This document shows positions 9,465 through 18,133 of a DNA stretch of 64,000 nt, piece after piece. The notes below the pieces were generated by a model, which worked only from the letters and a program-made list of their open reading frames with translations, did not search any database and had not been told where the DNA came from. Source of the stretch: Lachnospiraceae bacterium (GTDB lineage: Bacteria; Bacillota; Clostridia; Lachnospirales; Lachnospiraceae); contig JAQXTA010000050.1 of the NCBI GenBank assembly GCA_029219245.1, positions 62,001 to 126,000 of the forward strand. The letters are read 5' to 3'. The translations under genes were made by a program, and so were the position numbers. The number at the start of each line of letters is the position of its first letter. Positions within the stretch are counted from its first letter, which is position 1.

Positions 9465-9548
9465 ATGTTTGAAAACAATATTATACAACATATAATATTA
9501 TATAATTTTACAATACTATATCAAATAATAATATTATATAAACATATA
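9445..9548. repeat. Three copies of an AATATTATA-AAC-TATA motif
   Basis: Near-identical 18-19 base motifs lie at 9445-9462, 9477-9494 and 9530-9548. The first overlaps the promoter spacer and -10. The first and third copies are also both followed by a GTTTGAAA(A)CA segment, so the duplicated unit is about 38 bases. These are plausible operators for the PadR protein encoded just downstream. The stretch 9319-9657 contains no gene. Confidence 0.6.
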
Positions 9549-9657
9549 ATGAGTTTGAAACAGATATTGGCTAAGAAAGTGGATTTAGCCTTGCAATGGG
9601 AATCTGGAAGCGGGTTTGCTTATGAGATGTGTAAAAGGGAAGAAAGGAGTATATCGT

Positions 9658-9984
9658 ATGGTATTTAACACAGGTGCTGCCTTATTGGATGCGATTGTCC
9701 TGGCGGTTGTATCAAGTGAGCAGGAAGGCACATACGGATACAAAATAACGCAGGAAGTACGGCAGGTTATTGAATTGTCAGAATCTACTTTGTATCCGGT
9801 GCTTCGCAGATTGCAGAAGGATGAATGTCTGGAAGTGTACGACATGGAATGTGCCGGACGGAACAGGCGGTATTACAAGGTAACGGAAAAGGGGCGTGCG
9901 CAGCTGAATTTATACATCAGTGAGTGGTATCGTTATTCTGCTAAATTGAATCGTATTTTTGAGGGAGGATTGAAAAATGACTAG
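9658..9984 (+). CDS. PadR family transcriptional regulator
   Basis: A 108-residue winged-helix protein with the PadR signature (GTYGYKITQEVRQVIELSESTLYPVLRRL). The ATG at 9658 follows AAAGGAG. It overlaps the next gene by 8 bases. In Firmicutes, short PadR regulators are often encoded directly ahead of HAAS/DUF1700 membrane proteins and repress their own operon; the repeated motifs upstream would suit that role. Confidence 0.9.
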   Translation: MVFNTGAALLDAIVLAVVSSEQEGTYGYKITQEVRQVIELSESTLYPVLRRLQKDECLEVYDMECAGRNRRYYKVTEKGRAQLNLYISEWYRYSAKLNRIFEGGLKND

Positions 9985-10714
9985 AGCAGAATTTATGGAA
10001 AGACTGGCGGAATTGTTAAATGATGTGTCACCGTCGGAGAGAGAAGAAGCTATTCAGTATTACAATGATTACTTTGATGATGCAGGAGTAGAAAATGAGC
10101 AGGGGGTGATTTCATCCCTTGGGACACCGGAGCAGGTTGCAAAGACAATTAAGGCAGGGCTTGCTGAAGGAGGAAACATAGGAGAGTTTACGGAAAAAGG
10201 CTTTCGCAGCAACTGCGAAGGAAAGGATACCAATGAAGTCTTGGATCCGCAGCAGAAAAAGAATAGTTATCATGACACCGGTTATCAGAATCCATATAAG
10301 AGTCAGCAGACAGAGGAAAGCACACAGAAGAAGAAAATGTCCGGTGGTATGATTGCTTTGATCGTTATTCTGTGCATTTTGGCTTCTCCGGTTTTACTTG
10401 GTTTTGCAGGCACAATATTTGGTATCCTTGTAGGTATATTAGGTGCATTGTTTGGAATTATTATCGGTTTTGGTGTTGCGGCTGTTTCCTTAATTGTTGT
10501 AGGGGTATGCCTGTTCATATATGGTATTGTGCTGTTATTCAGCATACCGCTTGGCGGCCTTTGCATGCTGGGCATCGCTATGGTGTGTGTGGCAATCGGA
10601 CTGGTATTTTTATGGCTTACAGTACTGATCTGCGGTGGATTGATACCGGTAGTGGTAAGAGGAATCGTGAAGCTGATTCAGAGTATTTTCCATATAGGAG
10701 GGGAGAAAGCATGA
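9977..10714 (+). CDS. HAAS-domain (DUF1700) membrane protein
   Basis: A 245-residue protein with an N-terminal HAAS/DUF1700 domain (RAEFMERLAELLNDVSPSER, about residues 1-65), a polar Gln/Ser-rich linker (75-115), and three to four hydrophobic segments (about 118-240). HAAS domains accompany PadR regulators and are thought to act in membrane signalling. It overlaps padR by 8 bases and the next gene by 4 (ATGA), so the three are translationally coupled. Exact function unknown. Confidence 0.85.
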   Translation: MTRAEFMERLAELLNDVSPSEREEAIQYYNDYFDDAGVENEQGVISSLGTPEQVAKTIKAGLAEGGNIGEFTEKGFRSNCEGKDTNEVLDPQQKKNSYHDTGYQNPYKSQQTEESTQKKKMSGGMIALIVILCILASPVLLGFAGTIFGILVGILGALFGIIIGFGVAAVSLIVVGVCLFIYGIVLLFSIPLGGLCMLGIAMVCVAIGLVFLWLTVLICGGLIPVVVRGIVKLIQSIFHIGGEKA

Positions 10715-11727
10715 AAAAATTCACAAAGGGCTGTTTGGTTGCAGCATTGATCTTATTTCTTGTAGGTGCCGTTTTTTGCGGTGTATTCGGAGTGCTGGGT
10801 GGTTATGAACAGTTGGATCAATATGGACAACGGGTTTATGACATCGGTTTTGGTGGTTTGAAATTCGGCTATCACGAAAATCAATTTGGCTTCGGTTACT
10901 GGGATGATGATTGGGAGATATCTTCCGGAGCATTAAACCTCTTGGATACTACTCGGGAGATGGTAAAGACATCCTGTAAAGCCTCCGATGTTACCGACAT
11001 ACTTGTTTCGATTGGTGGCAACAATCTGGTCATCGAAGAATCGGAGGATGAATTCATCTGGGTTCAAAACGACAGTTCTGTCAAAGCCGTTAAATATGGG
11101 ATGGAAAATGGTGTATTTGAACTCAGAACAGGGACACAATTTCATTTTTTTGGAATCAAATATGGCGATAGCGGTAATAATGGAAAAATTTATCTTTATC
11201 TGCCAAAAGGAATGAAGCTCGAAACCTTTGATTTGGAACTGGGCGGCGGTAATATCGAAAGTATTGCATTGGAAGCAGATGAAATGATTCTGGAGGTCGG
11301 TGCAGGCAAGATGAAGATGGACGGATTGACAGCGGAAACCATGGACGTTTCCATCGGAGCAGGAAAGGCAGATATCAGTACATTAAATGCGCAGGATGTA
11401 ACGCTGGAAATCGGTGCGGGTACCATGAAGATGGACGAATTTGAAGTAGACAATATGGTACTTCAAGTTGGTATGGGTGACCTGGATGCAGAGGGAAATA
11501 TCAGAAAAAATGCAGATATAGAATGTGGTATGGGAAATATTGATCTGATACTTCATGGAAAAGAAAGCGATTATAACTATAATGTAGAATGTGCTATGGG
11601 AAATATCCGAATCGGCGAAAGTAAATTTAGCAACCTTGCCGCAGAACGTTCTGTTAATAATGGAAGCAATTGTGATTTTGATGTAGAATGCGGTATGGGT
11701 AATATTACCATTGATTTTAAAAATTAA
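10711..11727 (+). CDS. DUF4097-type beta-strand repeat membrane protein
   Basis: A 338-residue protein with an N-terminal membrane segment (about residues 9-30) and a long beta-helix-like domain of short repeats (ECGMGNI, DVSIGAGKADI, LEIGAGTMKM). This is the DUF4097/DUF4098 pattern found beside HAAS and PspC proteins. The ATG at 10711 follows AGGAGGGG and overlaps the previous stop. Likely an envelope-stress or adhesin-like protein; its ligand is unknown. Confidence 0.82.
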   Translation: MKKFTKGCLVAALILFLVGAVFCGVFGVLGGYEQLDQYGQRVYDIGFGGLKFGYHENQFGFGYWDDDWEISSGALNLLDTTREMVKTSCKASDVTDILVSIGGNNLVIEESEDEFIWVQNDSSVKAVKYGMENGVFELRTGTQFHFFGIKYGDSGNNGKIYLYLPKGMKLETFDLELGGGNIESIALEADEMILEVGAGKMKMDGLTAETMDVSIGAGKADISTLNAQDVTLEIGAGTMKMDEFEVDNMVLQVGMGDLDAEGNIRKNADIECGMGNIDLILHGKESDYNYNVECAMGNIRIGESKFSNLAAERSVNNGSNCDFDVECGMGNITIDFKN

Positions 11728-11748
11728 AAAGGAAAGGAAGAATATATT

Positions 11749-11946
11749 ATGAGTGATGATTATAAGAAACTGACACGTTCTAAGAGTAACCGGATGGTTT
11801 GTGGGGTATGCGGCGGAATCGGAGAATATCTGAATATTGATCCTACGATTGTACGCATTATCTGGCTGTTATGCTCATTAGCCAGTCTTGGTACCGGTGC
11901 AATTGTTTATTTGATTGCGGCGATTGTAGTACCGGAAGAGGTGTAG
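11749..11946 (+). CDS. PspC domain protein
   Basis: A 65-residue protein that is almost entirely a PspC domain (LTRSKSNRMVCGVCGGIGEYL, then one or two membrane helices). In other bacteria PspC domains act in membrane-stress responses. It closes the padR-HAAS-DUF4097 operon with a 21-base gap and is followed by a terminator. Confidence 0.9.
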   Translation: MSDDYKKLTRSKSNRMVCGVCGGIGEYLNIDPTIVRIIWLLCSLASLGTGAIVYLIAAIVVPEEV

Positions 11947-11982
11947 AACGGACAGAAGGTAAAATAAGAAGACGGTAACATG

Positions 11983-12033
11983 AACGGACCTCCATTCACC
12001 AGATTTTGTCTGATATGTGGAGGCCCGTTTTTT
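11983..12033 (+). terminator. Rho-independent terminator after pspC-like gene
   Basis: Arms AACGGACCTCCA and TGGAGGCCCGTT (one mismatch) followed by six Ts. It lies between convergent genes. Confidence 0.85.
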
Positions 12034-12056
12034 ATGGCATATTATGGCAAATCCTA

Positions 12057-12674
12057 TTAAGCATTTTTATCTTCGGAGTTTTCAGCTCCCTTTTTACCGA
12101 TTACAAAAAACAAACCGGATTTTTTCAGTGCCGGACGCAGTGCCATGTATACAAGAACGGATACAATGGTTGAGGTTACGGCATTGATAGAAGTAGAAGC
12201 TACGTTCCATGCCAGTGTCAGTTCTGCAGCCGGTTTGCCTAAAATAAGCAGTTTGTAGAAATAACCAACAAGCGGATCAAAGATGACGTTGAATAACAGA
12301 CCGCCGATAGCTGCAAGAATGGTCCATTTTAATACTTTCCCAGTATCTTTTTCGGTAGAAATATGTCCTAGCTTATGGGCGATAATACCGGTAATTAGGC
12401 CGATGCATAATTTCAAAATGAAAGTTTTGGGTGCATAGACAATGTATACAGGATCTAATAAATCACCGATTGTCATACCGATGGCACCACCCAGACCACC
12501 ATAGAAACCACCGAGAAGCAAAGCACCGAGAACGCATACAGCATTGCCAAGATGAATGGAGGTTGCATCACCACCGGGCAGTGTGATTTTGATTTGCAGG
12601 AAAGTAAATACTACATAGGACAGTGCAGCAAACAGACCTGTCATAACGATTTTTTGAACTTTTTCATTTCTCAT
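12057..12674 (-). CDS. ECF transporter S component
   Basis: A 205-residue membrane protein with about six helices; the start (VQKIVMTGLFAALSYVVF) and the segment TSIHLGNAVCVLGALLLGGF are typical of substrate-binding S components of energy-coupling-factor vitamin transporters. The general EcfA/EcfT module is not nearby, so it would share a module encoded elsewhere. The ATG at 12674 follows AGAGGAG on the minus strand. No riboswitch is evident upstream; an inverted repeat near the promoter (12740-12781) may regulate it. Substrate not determinable. Confidence 0.85.
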   Translation of the reverse strand: MRNEKVQKIVMTGLFAALSYVVFTFLQIKITLPGGDATSIHLGNAVCVLGALLLGGFYGGLGGAIGMTIGDLLDPVYIVYAPKTFILKLCIGLITGIIAHKLGHISTEKDTGKVLKWTILAAIGGLLFNVIFDPLVGYFYKLLILGKPAAELTLAWNVASTSINAVTSTIVSVLVYMALRPALKKSGLFFVIGKKGAENSEDKNA

Positions 12675-12739
12675 AAGATTCTCCTCTTTTCTTAAGTTAA
12701 TTGATTGATGTATGTATGTTCCCTATTATACTTACTAAT

Positions 12740-12781
12740 GGCATGGTTGAAAGTGCCAAAATAGAAATTTTTAACCATGCC
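12740..12781. promoter_or_regulatory. Inverted repeat near minus-strand promoter
   Basis: GGCATGGTT (12740-12748) and AACCATGCC (12773-12781), nine perfect pairs 24 bases apart. On the minus strand the second arm lies between a poor -35 region and a TATAAT-like -10 near 12728-12733. The spacing suits a dimeric repressor site for the ECF S-component gene. Neither arm is followed by a T-run, so it is not a terminator. Confidence 0.5.
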
Positions 12782-12913
12782 AGTTTAAAGAGATGCTGCT
12801 TTTGTGCAACTTGGCGCAATATAGTTTTGATTCGTGTTGCGATTTGTGTAAAATGATGATAGAATAATAAAAATGGAGAGTATAAAGAAACATTGGGGAT
12901 AGGTGAAAATGAT

Positions 12914-14929
12914 ATGGTCTGGTATTCGCTTGTATATTATTTTGTTGTAGTATGTCTGATTTGTACAGCAGTCAAAGCATTTTCTCATAAAACAAAAACA
13001 GGAAATGAACTTGCCACAGTTCAACTCGTTGCCGCTGGTGTGATTTTGCTTCATACCCTGACATTTTGGTTTGATTCTCTTAGGATGGTTACGATTATTA
13101 GCAGCTTTTTCCTTATTGCATTGGATTTCCTTTATATTGTAACATTGAGAGCTATTATTGATGTGGTACTGGGAAAAAGGGAAAGCAAATGGTGCGTTTT
13201 TCTTTTTGGAGGACTTTATAGTGCGGTAGTGGTGGATATCATTATCTTCATTGTAAATTTGTTCCATCGGATTTCCGTTTCTTATGTACCAATACGAAAA
13301 ATGGGGGGTCGAATTGTATATAACAGAGTTATCAGTCCGCCTTTTTATCTGCATCTTTTTATCTGTTATTTTTGTGCAGCGCTTGCAGTACTGTTTCTGA
13401 TCGTGAAGATTGCCGGTATGCCAAAACTATATCGTAGCCGTTACAGCAGCATGCTTTGGACTTTTCTTATAATGGTAGTTCTGGATTATATGTTAAAAAC
13501 GGGATATATCAGTGTAAGATATGGGAATATTATGACATTGGCTTATGGATTTGCCAGTCTGTTGCTCTATTGGAGTACCTATGACTATACTTCCAAAGGG
13601 GTTATGAATACTATACGCCGAATGATTTTAGAGTATATGGATATGCCGATGATTTTATTTGATTATGAGGGTTATGTGGCAGATTCCAATAAAGATATGA
13701 GAAAAATATTCCCGATTCTGGAAAAGCCTAAATCAAAGATGCGGTTGATTGATTTTTTGCAAGTTGGAGCATTTAAGGAACTGCAGAATACGGAAACAGA
13801 CCAGAATTTTGAATGGTATAATCCAAATGAAAACGGTGCCAGAGTATATCATTGTAATTTCCTATGTCTGCGTGATGAAAAGAAACGTGTTATAGGACAT
13901 CTTCTGATGTTGCGTAATGTGGAAATTGAGAAGGATTCCCTGACACAGCTTTATACGAAGCAAGGATTCTGGCAAAAGCTGCAGATATTGGAAAGAGAAG
14001 AGATTTACCCGGTTACGATTATTGTATGCAATGCAAACAGTATTGGGTTAATCAATGACTTATTTGGCTGGATCAAAGGAAATGAAATGCTTCGCATGGT
14101 AGCCGATTTATTAAGAGAACATCTTCCGCAATCTGCTTTTCTGGCAAGACTGGAAGATGGAGATATGGCGGCTGTCTTTACAGAGGTAGAGCAACAATAT
14201 GCGGGATTTTTGTTTGAAAATATCAGGAAGTTATACAAAGAAGCGAATGATACCGGAATAGATACCGATTTGGAATATGGTATTGCCGTATCCAGAAGCA
14301 AAGAGAAATCTTTAGAAGAAACCTATAGGGAAGCTATCGACAGTATGCGTACGAAGAAGTTGATGAACGGAAGTTCCAAAAAGAGTTCGCTGATGGATTC
14401 CTTAACACAGACCTTATCAGAAAGTGATTATGAAACGGAAGAACATGTGGAGCGTACCAAAGAGATGGCAATTAAGTTGGGGAAAGCCTTGAATCTTGCA
14501 GATGCGGATTTGGGAAAACTTGCATTGTTAGCTGTGTTGCATGATATTGGTAAGATTGCAATTCCACATTCTATTTTGTCAAAGCCCGGCAAACTGACTC
14601 CGGAAGAATGGGAAATTATGAAAAGCCATACGGAGAAGGGATATCGGATTGCCAGTGCCTCTCCGGAACTGGATTCTATTGCCGAATACATATTGCATCA
14701 CCATGAAAGATGGGATGGAAATGGTTATCCGGGAGCATTGAAGGGAGAAGATATTCCACTTTTGTCCCGTATTATTACGGTGGTTGATTCCCATGATGTT
14801 ATGGTACATGACAGACCATATCATAAGGCAATGACGGAAGAGGAGGCTCAGGAAGAACTGTTGCGCTGCTCCGGTACACAATTTGATCCGCATCTGGTTA
14901 CGGTATTCTTGGAAGTGATTAATTCTTAA
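12914..14929 (+). CDS. Membrane HD-GYP phosphodiesterase with degenerate GGDEF
   Basis: A 671-residue protein: about seven N-terminal membrane helices (to residue 230), a PAS-like stretch (to 330), a GGDEF-like domain, and an HD-GYP domain (about 500-665). The diguanylate cyclase motif is degraded (EDGDM near residue 413), so that domain is probably sensory. The HD-GYP domain keeps HDIGK (H543/D544) and HHERWDGNGYP, so c-di-GMP hydrolysis is likely. The ATG at 12914 follows AGGTGA by 8 bases; a TTG at 12893 lacks a good site. A terminator follows. Confidence 0.87.
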   Translation: MVWYSLVYYFVVVCLICTAVKAFSHKTKTGNELATVQLVAAGVILLHTLTFWFDSLRMVTIISSFFLIALDFLYIVTLRAIIDVVLGKRESKWCVFLFGGLYSAVVVDIIIFIVNLFHRISVSYVPIRKMGGRIVYNRVISPPFYLHLFICYFCAALAVLFLIVKIAGMPKLYRSRYSSMLWTFLIMVVLDYMLKTGYISVRYGNIMTLAYGFASLLLYWSTYDYTSKGVMNTIRRMILEYMDMPMILFDYEGYVADSNKDMRKIFPILEKPKSKMRLIDFLQVGAFKELQNTETDQNFEWYNPNENGARVYHCNFLCLRDEKKRVIGHLLMLRNVEIEKDSLTQLYTKQGFWQKLQILEREEIYPVTIIVCNANSIGLINDLFGWIKGNEMLRMVADLLREHLPQSAFLARLEDGDMAAVFTEVEQQYAGFLFENIRKLYKEANDTGIDTDLEYGIAVSRSKEKSLEETYREAIDSMRTKKLMNGSSKKSSLMDSLTQTLSESDYETEEHVERTKEMAIKLGKALNLADADLGKLALLAVLHDIGKIAIPHSILSKPGKLTPEEWEIMKSHTEKGYRIASASPELDSIAEYILHHHERWDGNGYPGALKGEDIPLLSRIITVVDSHDVMVHDRPYHKAMTEEEAQEELLRCSGTQFDPHLVTVFLEVINS

Positions 14930-14970
14930 AGAAGCCAGTGAGAAGTAGACAATTTAAGTAGAAAAAATTG

Positions 14971-15000
14971 AAAAGCAGGGAACTTTTTCCCTGCTTTTCC
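14971..15000 (+). terminator. Rho-independent terminator
   Basis: Ten perfect pairs (AAAAGCAGGG with CCCTGCTTTT) around an 8-base loop, 40 bases after the HD-GYP gene. Confidence 0.88.
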
Positions 15001-15042
15001 TGTCTTATAAGTAGAAGCCGGCAAAACGAAGGAGGTTGGGCA

Positions 15043-15240
15043 GTGTCTACGATAGACAAGAAAACGTTTGAAAAACTAATACATGAGTATACGCCGAATA
15101 TGTACCGACTTGCTTACGGAATTTTACATAATCGGGAAGATGCAGATAACGGCCAATGGAGCAAAAATCATGGAGATTCTGCAACGGTAACGGCGGTTGT
15201 GGGTCCATTGAAGCATAAGTCAAGTATGCGGGAGGAATAG
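15043..15240 (+). pseudogene. Truncated ECF sigma factor gene
   Basis: A 65-codon frame starting at GTG 15043 behind AAGGAGG. The first 40 residues match the start of sigma-70 region 2 of ECF sigma factors (FEKLIHEYTPNMYRLAYGIL, then HNREDAD). After that the homology stops and an unrelated tail runs to a stop at 15240. Everything needed for -10 and -35 recognition beyond region 2.1 is missing. An internal deletion is the simplest explanation. A following ribosome site (GGGAGGA) and a 17-codon frame at 15241-15294 may be the stump of an anti-sigma gene. Confidence 0.7.
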
Positions 15241-15269
15241 ATGAAGTATCATTTCGCCAGGAAGGCATA

Positions 15270-15319
15270 TATGTTATCCAAGGAGGGATCTTAAAAAACG
15301 CCGGTTCTTGGATAACATA
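15270..15319. repeat. 13-bp inverted repeat, 24-base loop
   Basis: TATGTTATCCAAG (15270-15282) and CTTGGATAACATA (15307-15319) are exact complements. It follows the broken sigma gene and ends 64 bases before the GH31 stop. No T-run on either side, so not a standard terminator. It could be an operator, an RNA structure, or the scar of a lost element. Confidence 0.6.
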
Positions 15320-15383
15320 ATGACTGCCTATTGAAAATGCGATAAGAACTATGTCCTATATTTTACTTGACTTGGTATCGTAT

Positions 15384-17648
15384 CTAGCTTATATAGTTTA
15401 TTTTAATATCCGGATAATCCCGGTAGCCTTCGTGTACTCTGGTGATGGAAAGGTTACCGTTTCCTTTGTTTTCAAAGAGGTATTCGTTATAGGCTCCATC
15501 CAGATATGCGAAGTCTTCACCGTTGTCCTGATAGTGAGTATAGGAACCACAGCCCGGGTATACATCCAGAATCAGTTCCGGATTTTCGATTTCACCTACG
15601 TACATTTGTGCCGGAGCTTTTGGCAGAATACTGCCTGCTTTGACGAAAATCGGACAAGTATCTAATGGGGCATCTGTCAGATAATATTGATTTCCCATAT
15701 ACTCTTTGTTTGTCCAGTAGTCATACCAGATACCTTCCGGCAGATAGACCATGCGCTTTACGGCACCCTGTTCTACAACCGGAGCGACTAACAACTGTTC
15801 TCCGACTAAAAATTCATCGTTTAAGTTCCGGACATTTTTGTCGTTCTCATAATGCAGTACAAGAGGGCGGATAACCGGAAGACCTGTCTTTTCACATACG
15901 CGGCACAAATCATAGAAGTATGGCAGCAGGCTGTATCGCAGTTCCACATATTTACGATAAATATTCAAAACATCTTCGCCGAATAACCAAGGTTCTTGGT
16001 TCATATTACCCTTTGCACAGTGGTTACGGAAAAGGGGTGAGAAGCAGCCGACTTCTACCCAGCGGGCAAGAAGCTCCGGTGTGGTGTCGGCACCAAAACC
16101 GCCGATATCTGTTCCGACAAATGCCATACCGCTTAATCCCAGATTACACTGCTGTGGAATGGCCATACGAAGATGCGTCCAAAGACTCTGGTTATCGCCG
16201 GTCCATGCGGTTGTATACTTCTGGGAACCGCTGTAGCAGGCTCTGGTAATCACGAAAGGTCTTTTACCGGTCAACTTTTTCCAGCCTTCATAGGTTGCTT
16301 TTGCCATATTATGTCCATAGACATTGTGCATCTCACCATGTGTGGAAGGTCTGTCTTCATCGGTAAAAATAACATCGTTTGGCAGTGGACCATTGAAGCT
16401 TGCCGGTTCGTTCATGTCGTTCCAGACACCATTTACACCTAAGTCTGTATAGAACTCTAAATGACTGCCCCACCAGTCGCGTACCTTTGGATTACCAAAA
16501 TCCGGATATACCGCATCGCCCGGCCAGACTGCATTCACATAGACACTGCCGTCCGGCGCTTTGGCATAGTAACCGTTTTTCATGCCTTCTTCATACATAT
16601 TATAGTCTTTTTCCACTTTAACACCGGGATCGATAATTGTAACCGCTTTGATTCCCTGTGCCTTTAGGTCGGACAGCAGCGTACGGGCATCGGTAAAGCG
16701 TTCTTTGTTCCAGGTAAAGACCTTGTAATGATCCATATAGTCGATATCAAAATGCAGAGCATCGCAGGGAATGCGACATTCTTTTAATTTGGCAGCCAGA
16801 GTGCGGAATGTTTCCTCACTGTCATAACCCCAGCGGGACTGGTGATAGCCAAGAGTCCATTTCTGCGGCAGCGGCATGCGACCGGTCAGATAGGTATAGT
16901 TTGCCAGAATGTCCGGCATGGAATTGCCACCGATAAAATAATAATCCAGATTGCCGTTGTCACTACCGAAACTGTAATAACTGTTATTCTCTTTTCCAAA
17001 GTTAAAATAACTTTTAAAAGTGTTGTCATAGAAAATACCATATACTCCGTTTTCCTTCAAAGTAATGAAAAAAGGAATACTTTTATAAAGAGATTTGAAG
17101 CAGTCTTCGTGTGGATCCGGAATGTCACTGTTCCAGTTTTCATATTCATAATAACGTTTGTTCAAAACGCCGGTCTTGTCACCCAGACCATAGATACAGT
17201 CTTTTTCATCCAGTTCCTTGACACACTGTACCGGATAATCCATGCTGCCTGCCATGTCTACCTCGTGACCTTCCTGTTTGATAAATTCAATGAAGGATTC
17301 CTGTAACTCAAAACGGGGAATTCGCTTTTGGCGATAATCTGCACAAAGAAGATTGCCTGCTTTGTCGTAGAAATCAATCATACCATTATCGTATGCTTTG
17401 CAGACAAGAACATCTGTGGTTAACATAATACAATTCTCGCGACCTGTCTGACTGATTTCCTCTATCCGGAAAGTAGTCGGCAGTTCTTTATTACCCTCAA
17501 TGGCTTTGGAACGGTGCTCCTTCGTGTAAAAAGGAACAAAAACATTGATAATTTCGGGTGTGAGTACATGCAGAGTCATGTCCTGTTTTTCATAATGAAT
17601 TGTAACAAGCTGACCGTTTTTTTCATAACCTGTTAATTTACCATACAT
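15384..17648 (-). CDS. GH31 alpha-glucosidase
   Basis: A 754-residue glycoside hydrolase family 31 enzyme. The catalytic nucleophile is in GVWNDMNEPASF (Asp about 411), and the acid/base region is TTAWTGDNQSLW. The substrate-shaping blocks HFDIDYMDHYKVFTW and FVGTDIGGFG are also present. No signal peptide, so it acts inside the cell on alpha-glucosides such as maltose- or isomaltose-type oligosaccharides. The ATG at 17648 follows GGAGGGA. It stands alone on the minus strand, not linked to the mannan genes. Confidence 0.93.
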   Translation of the reverse strand: MYGKLTGYEKNGQLVTIHYEKQDMTLHVLTPEIINVFVPFYTKEHRSKAIEGNKELPTTFRIEEISQTGRENCIMLTTDVLVCKAYDNGMIDFYDKAGNLLCADYRQKRIPRFELQESFIEFIKQEGHEVDMAGSMDYPVQCVKELDEKDCIYGLGDKTGVLNKRYYEYENWNSDIPDPHEDCFKSLYKSIPFFITLKENGVYGIFYDNTFKSYFNFGKENNSYYSFGSDNGNLDYYFIGGNSMPDILANYTYLTGRMPLPQKWTLGYHQSRWGYDSEETFRTLAAKLKECRIPCDALHFDIDYMDHYKVFTWNKERFTDARTLLSDLKAQGIKAVTIIDPGVKVEKDYNMYEEGMKNGYYAKAPDGSVYVNAVWPGDAVYPDFGNPKVRDWWGSHLEFYTDLGVNGVWNDMNEPASFNGPLPNDVIFTDEDRPSTHGEMHNVYGHNMAKATYEGWKKLTGKRPFVITRACYSGSQKYTTAWTGDNQSLWTHLRMAIPQQCNLGLSGMAFVGTDIGGFGADTTPELLARWVEVGCFSPLFRNHCAKGNMNQEPWLFGEDVLNIYRKYVELRYSLLPYFYDLCRVCEKTGLPVIRPLVLHYENDKNVRNLNDEFLVGEQLLVAPVVEQGAVKRMVYLPEGIWYDYWTNKEYMGNQYYLTDAPLDTCPIFVKAGSILPKAPAQMYVGEIENPELILDVYPGCGSYTHYQDNGEDFAYLDGAYNEYLFENKGNGNLSITRVHEGYRDYPDIKINYIS

Positions 17649-17800
17649 CCTGTAATCCCTCCAACAATAGAATGATTTTTTCGTAAATTTTAGTTACTTG
17701 TATTGTAGTGGAAATAGGTAGAAGATGCAAGGGTGAATTGGAAAAAAAGAATAGGTCCGGGTATAACGTGATGAAAGATAAAAATTGGCGAAGTCTGCCC

Positions 17801-17829
17801 TTGACAAAAAAACACCAATTTACTATAGT
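17801..17829 (+). promoter_or_regulatory. Sigma-A promoter of the T-box leader
   Basis: TTGACA (17801-17806), a 17-base spacer, TATAGT (17824-17829). Transcription would start near 17836, at the beginning of the T-box leader. The rest of 17649-17800 shows nothing further. Confidence 0.85.
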
Positions 17830-17839
17830 TGTACTATAT

Positions 17840-18100
17840 CAATATGTTTTTTGAAAGGTAATGACAAAGAGGAGTACATGATGACCGCCGCCAGAGAGAG
17901 CAGCCATAAGCTGGAAGGCAGCTTCGGAGAGGAATGATGGAAGGTAGCTTTGGAACCGGGATGCTGAAAAGCCAGTAAGTGTCCACGCTTTATCCCCGTT
18001 AACGGATAGGATTCTGTTAGGAATCATGGAGTGAAAAATGAAGGTGGTACCGCGTATAATGCGCCCTTTGCTGACAATGTCGGCAGAGGGCGTTTACCAT
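17840..18100 (+). ncRNA. T-box riboswitch upstream of valS
   Basis: A structured leader of about 260 bases containing the conserved T-box sequence AGGTGGTACCGCG (18042-18054), followed by a terminator stem. T-boxes sense uncharged tRNA; the position ahead of valS says tRNA-Val. A GTA triplet at 17944-17946 is a candidate specifier, but the stem I fold was not confirmed. Uncharged tRNA-Val should stabilise the antiterminator that uses the T-box sequence and so raise valS expression. Confidence 0.92.
18062..18096 (+). terminator. T-box attenuator terminator
   Basis: CGCCCTTTGCTGAC pairs with GTCGGCAGAGGGCG (two G-U pairs, 3-base loop), followed by only three Ts. It is the terminator half of the valS T-box switch. 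Confidence 0.8.
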
Positions 18101-18133
18101 TTATGCGTGCAGAGTATGAGGAAGGAGTAAGAT

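Noticed and set aside
9420-9550. Repeats resembling a small CRISPR array or satellite
   Set aside because: The repeats are short, AT-only, unevenly spaced (32 and 53 bases) and overlap a promoter; no cas genes are nearby. Operator copies fit better.
12675-12913. Possible riboswitch ahead of the ECF S-component gene
   Set aside because: No conserved thiamine, folate, preQ1 or cobalamin motif is seen; the only structure is a spaced inverted repeat over the promoter.
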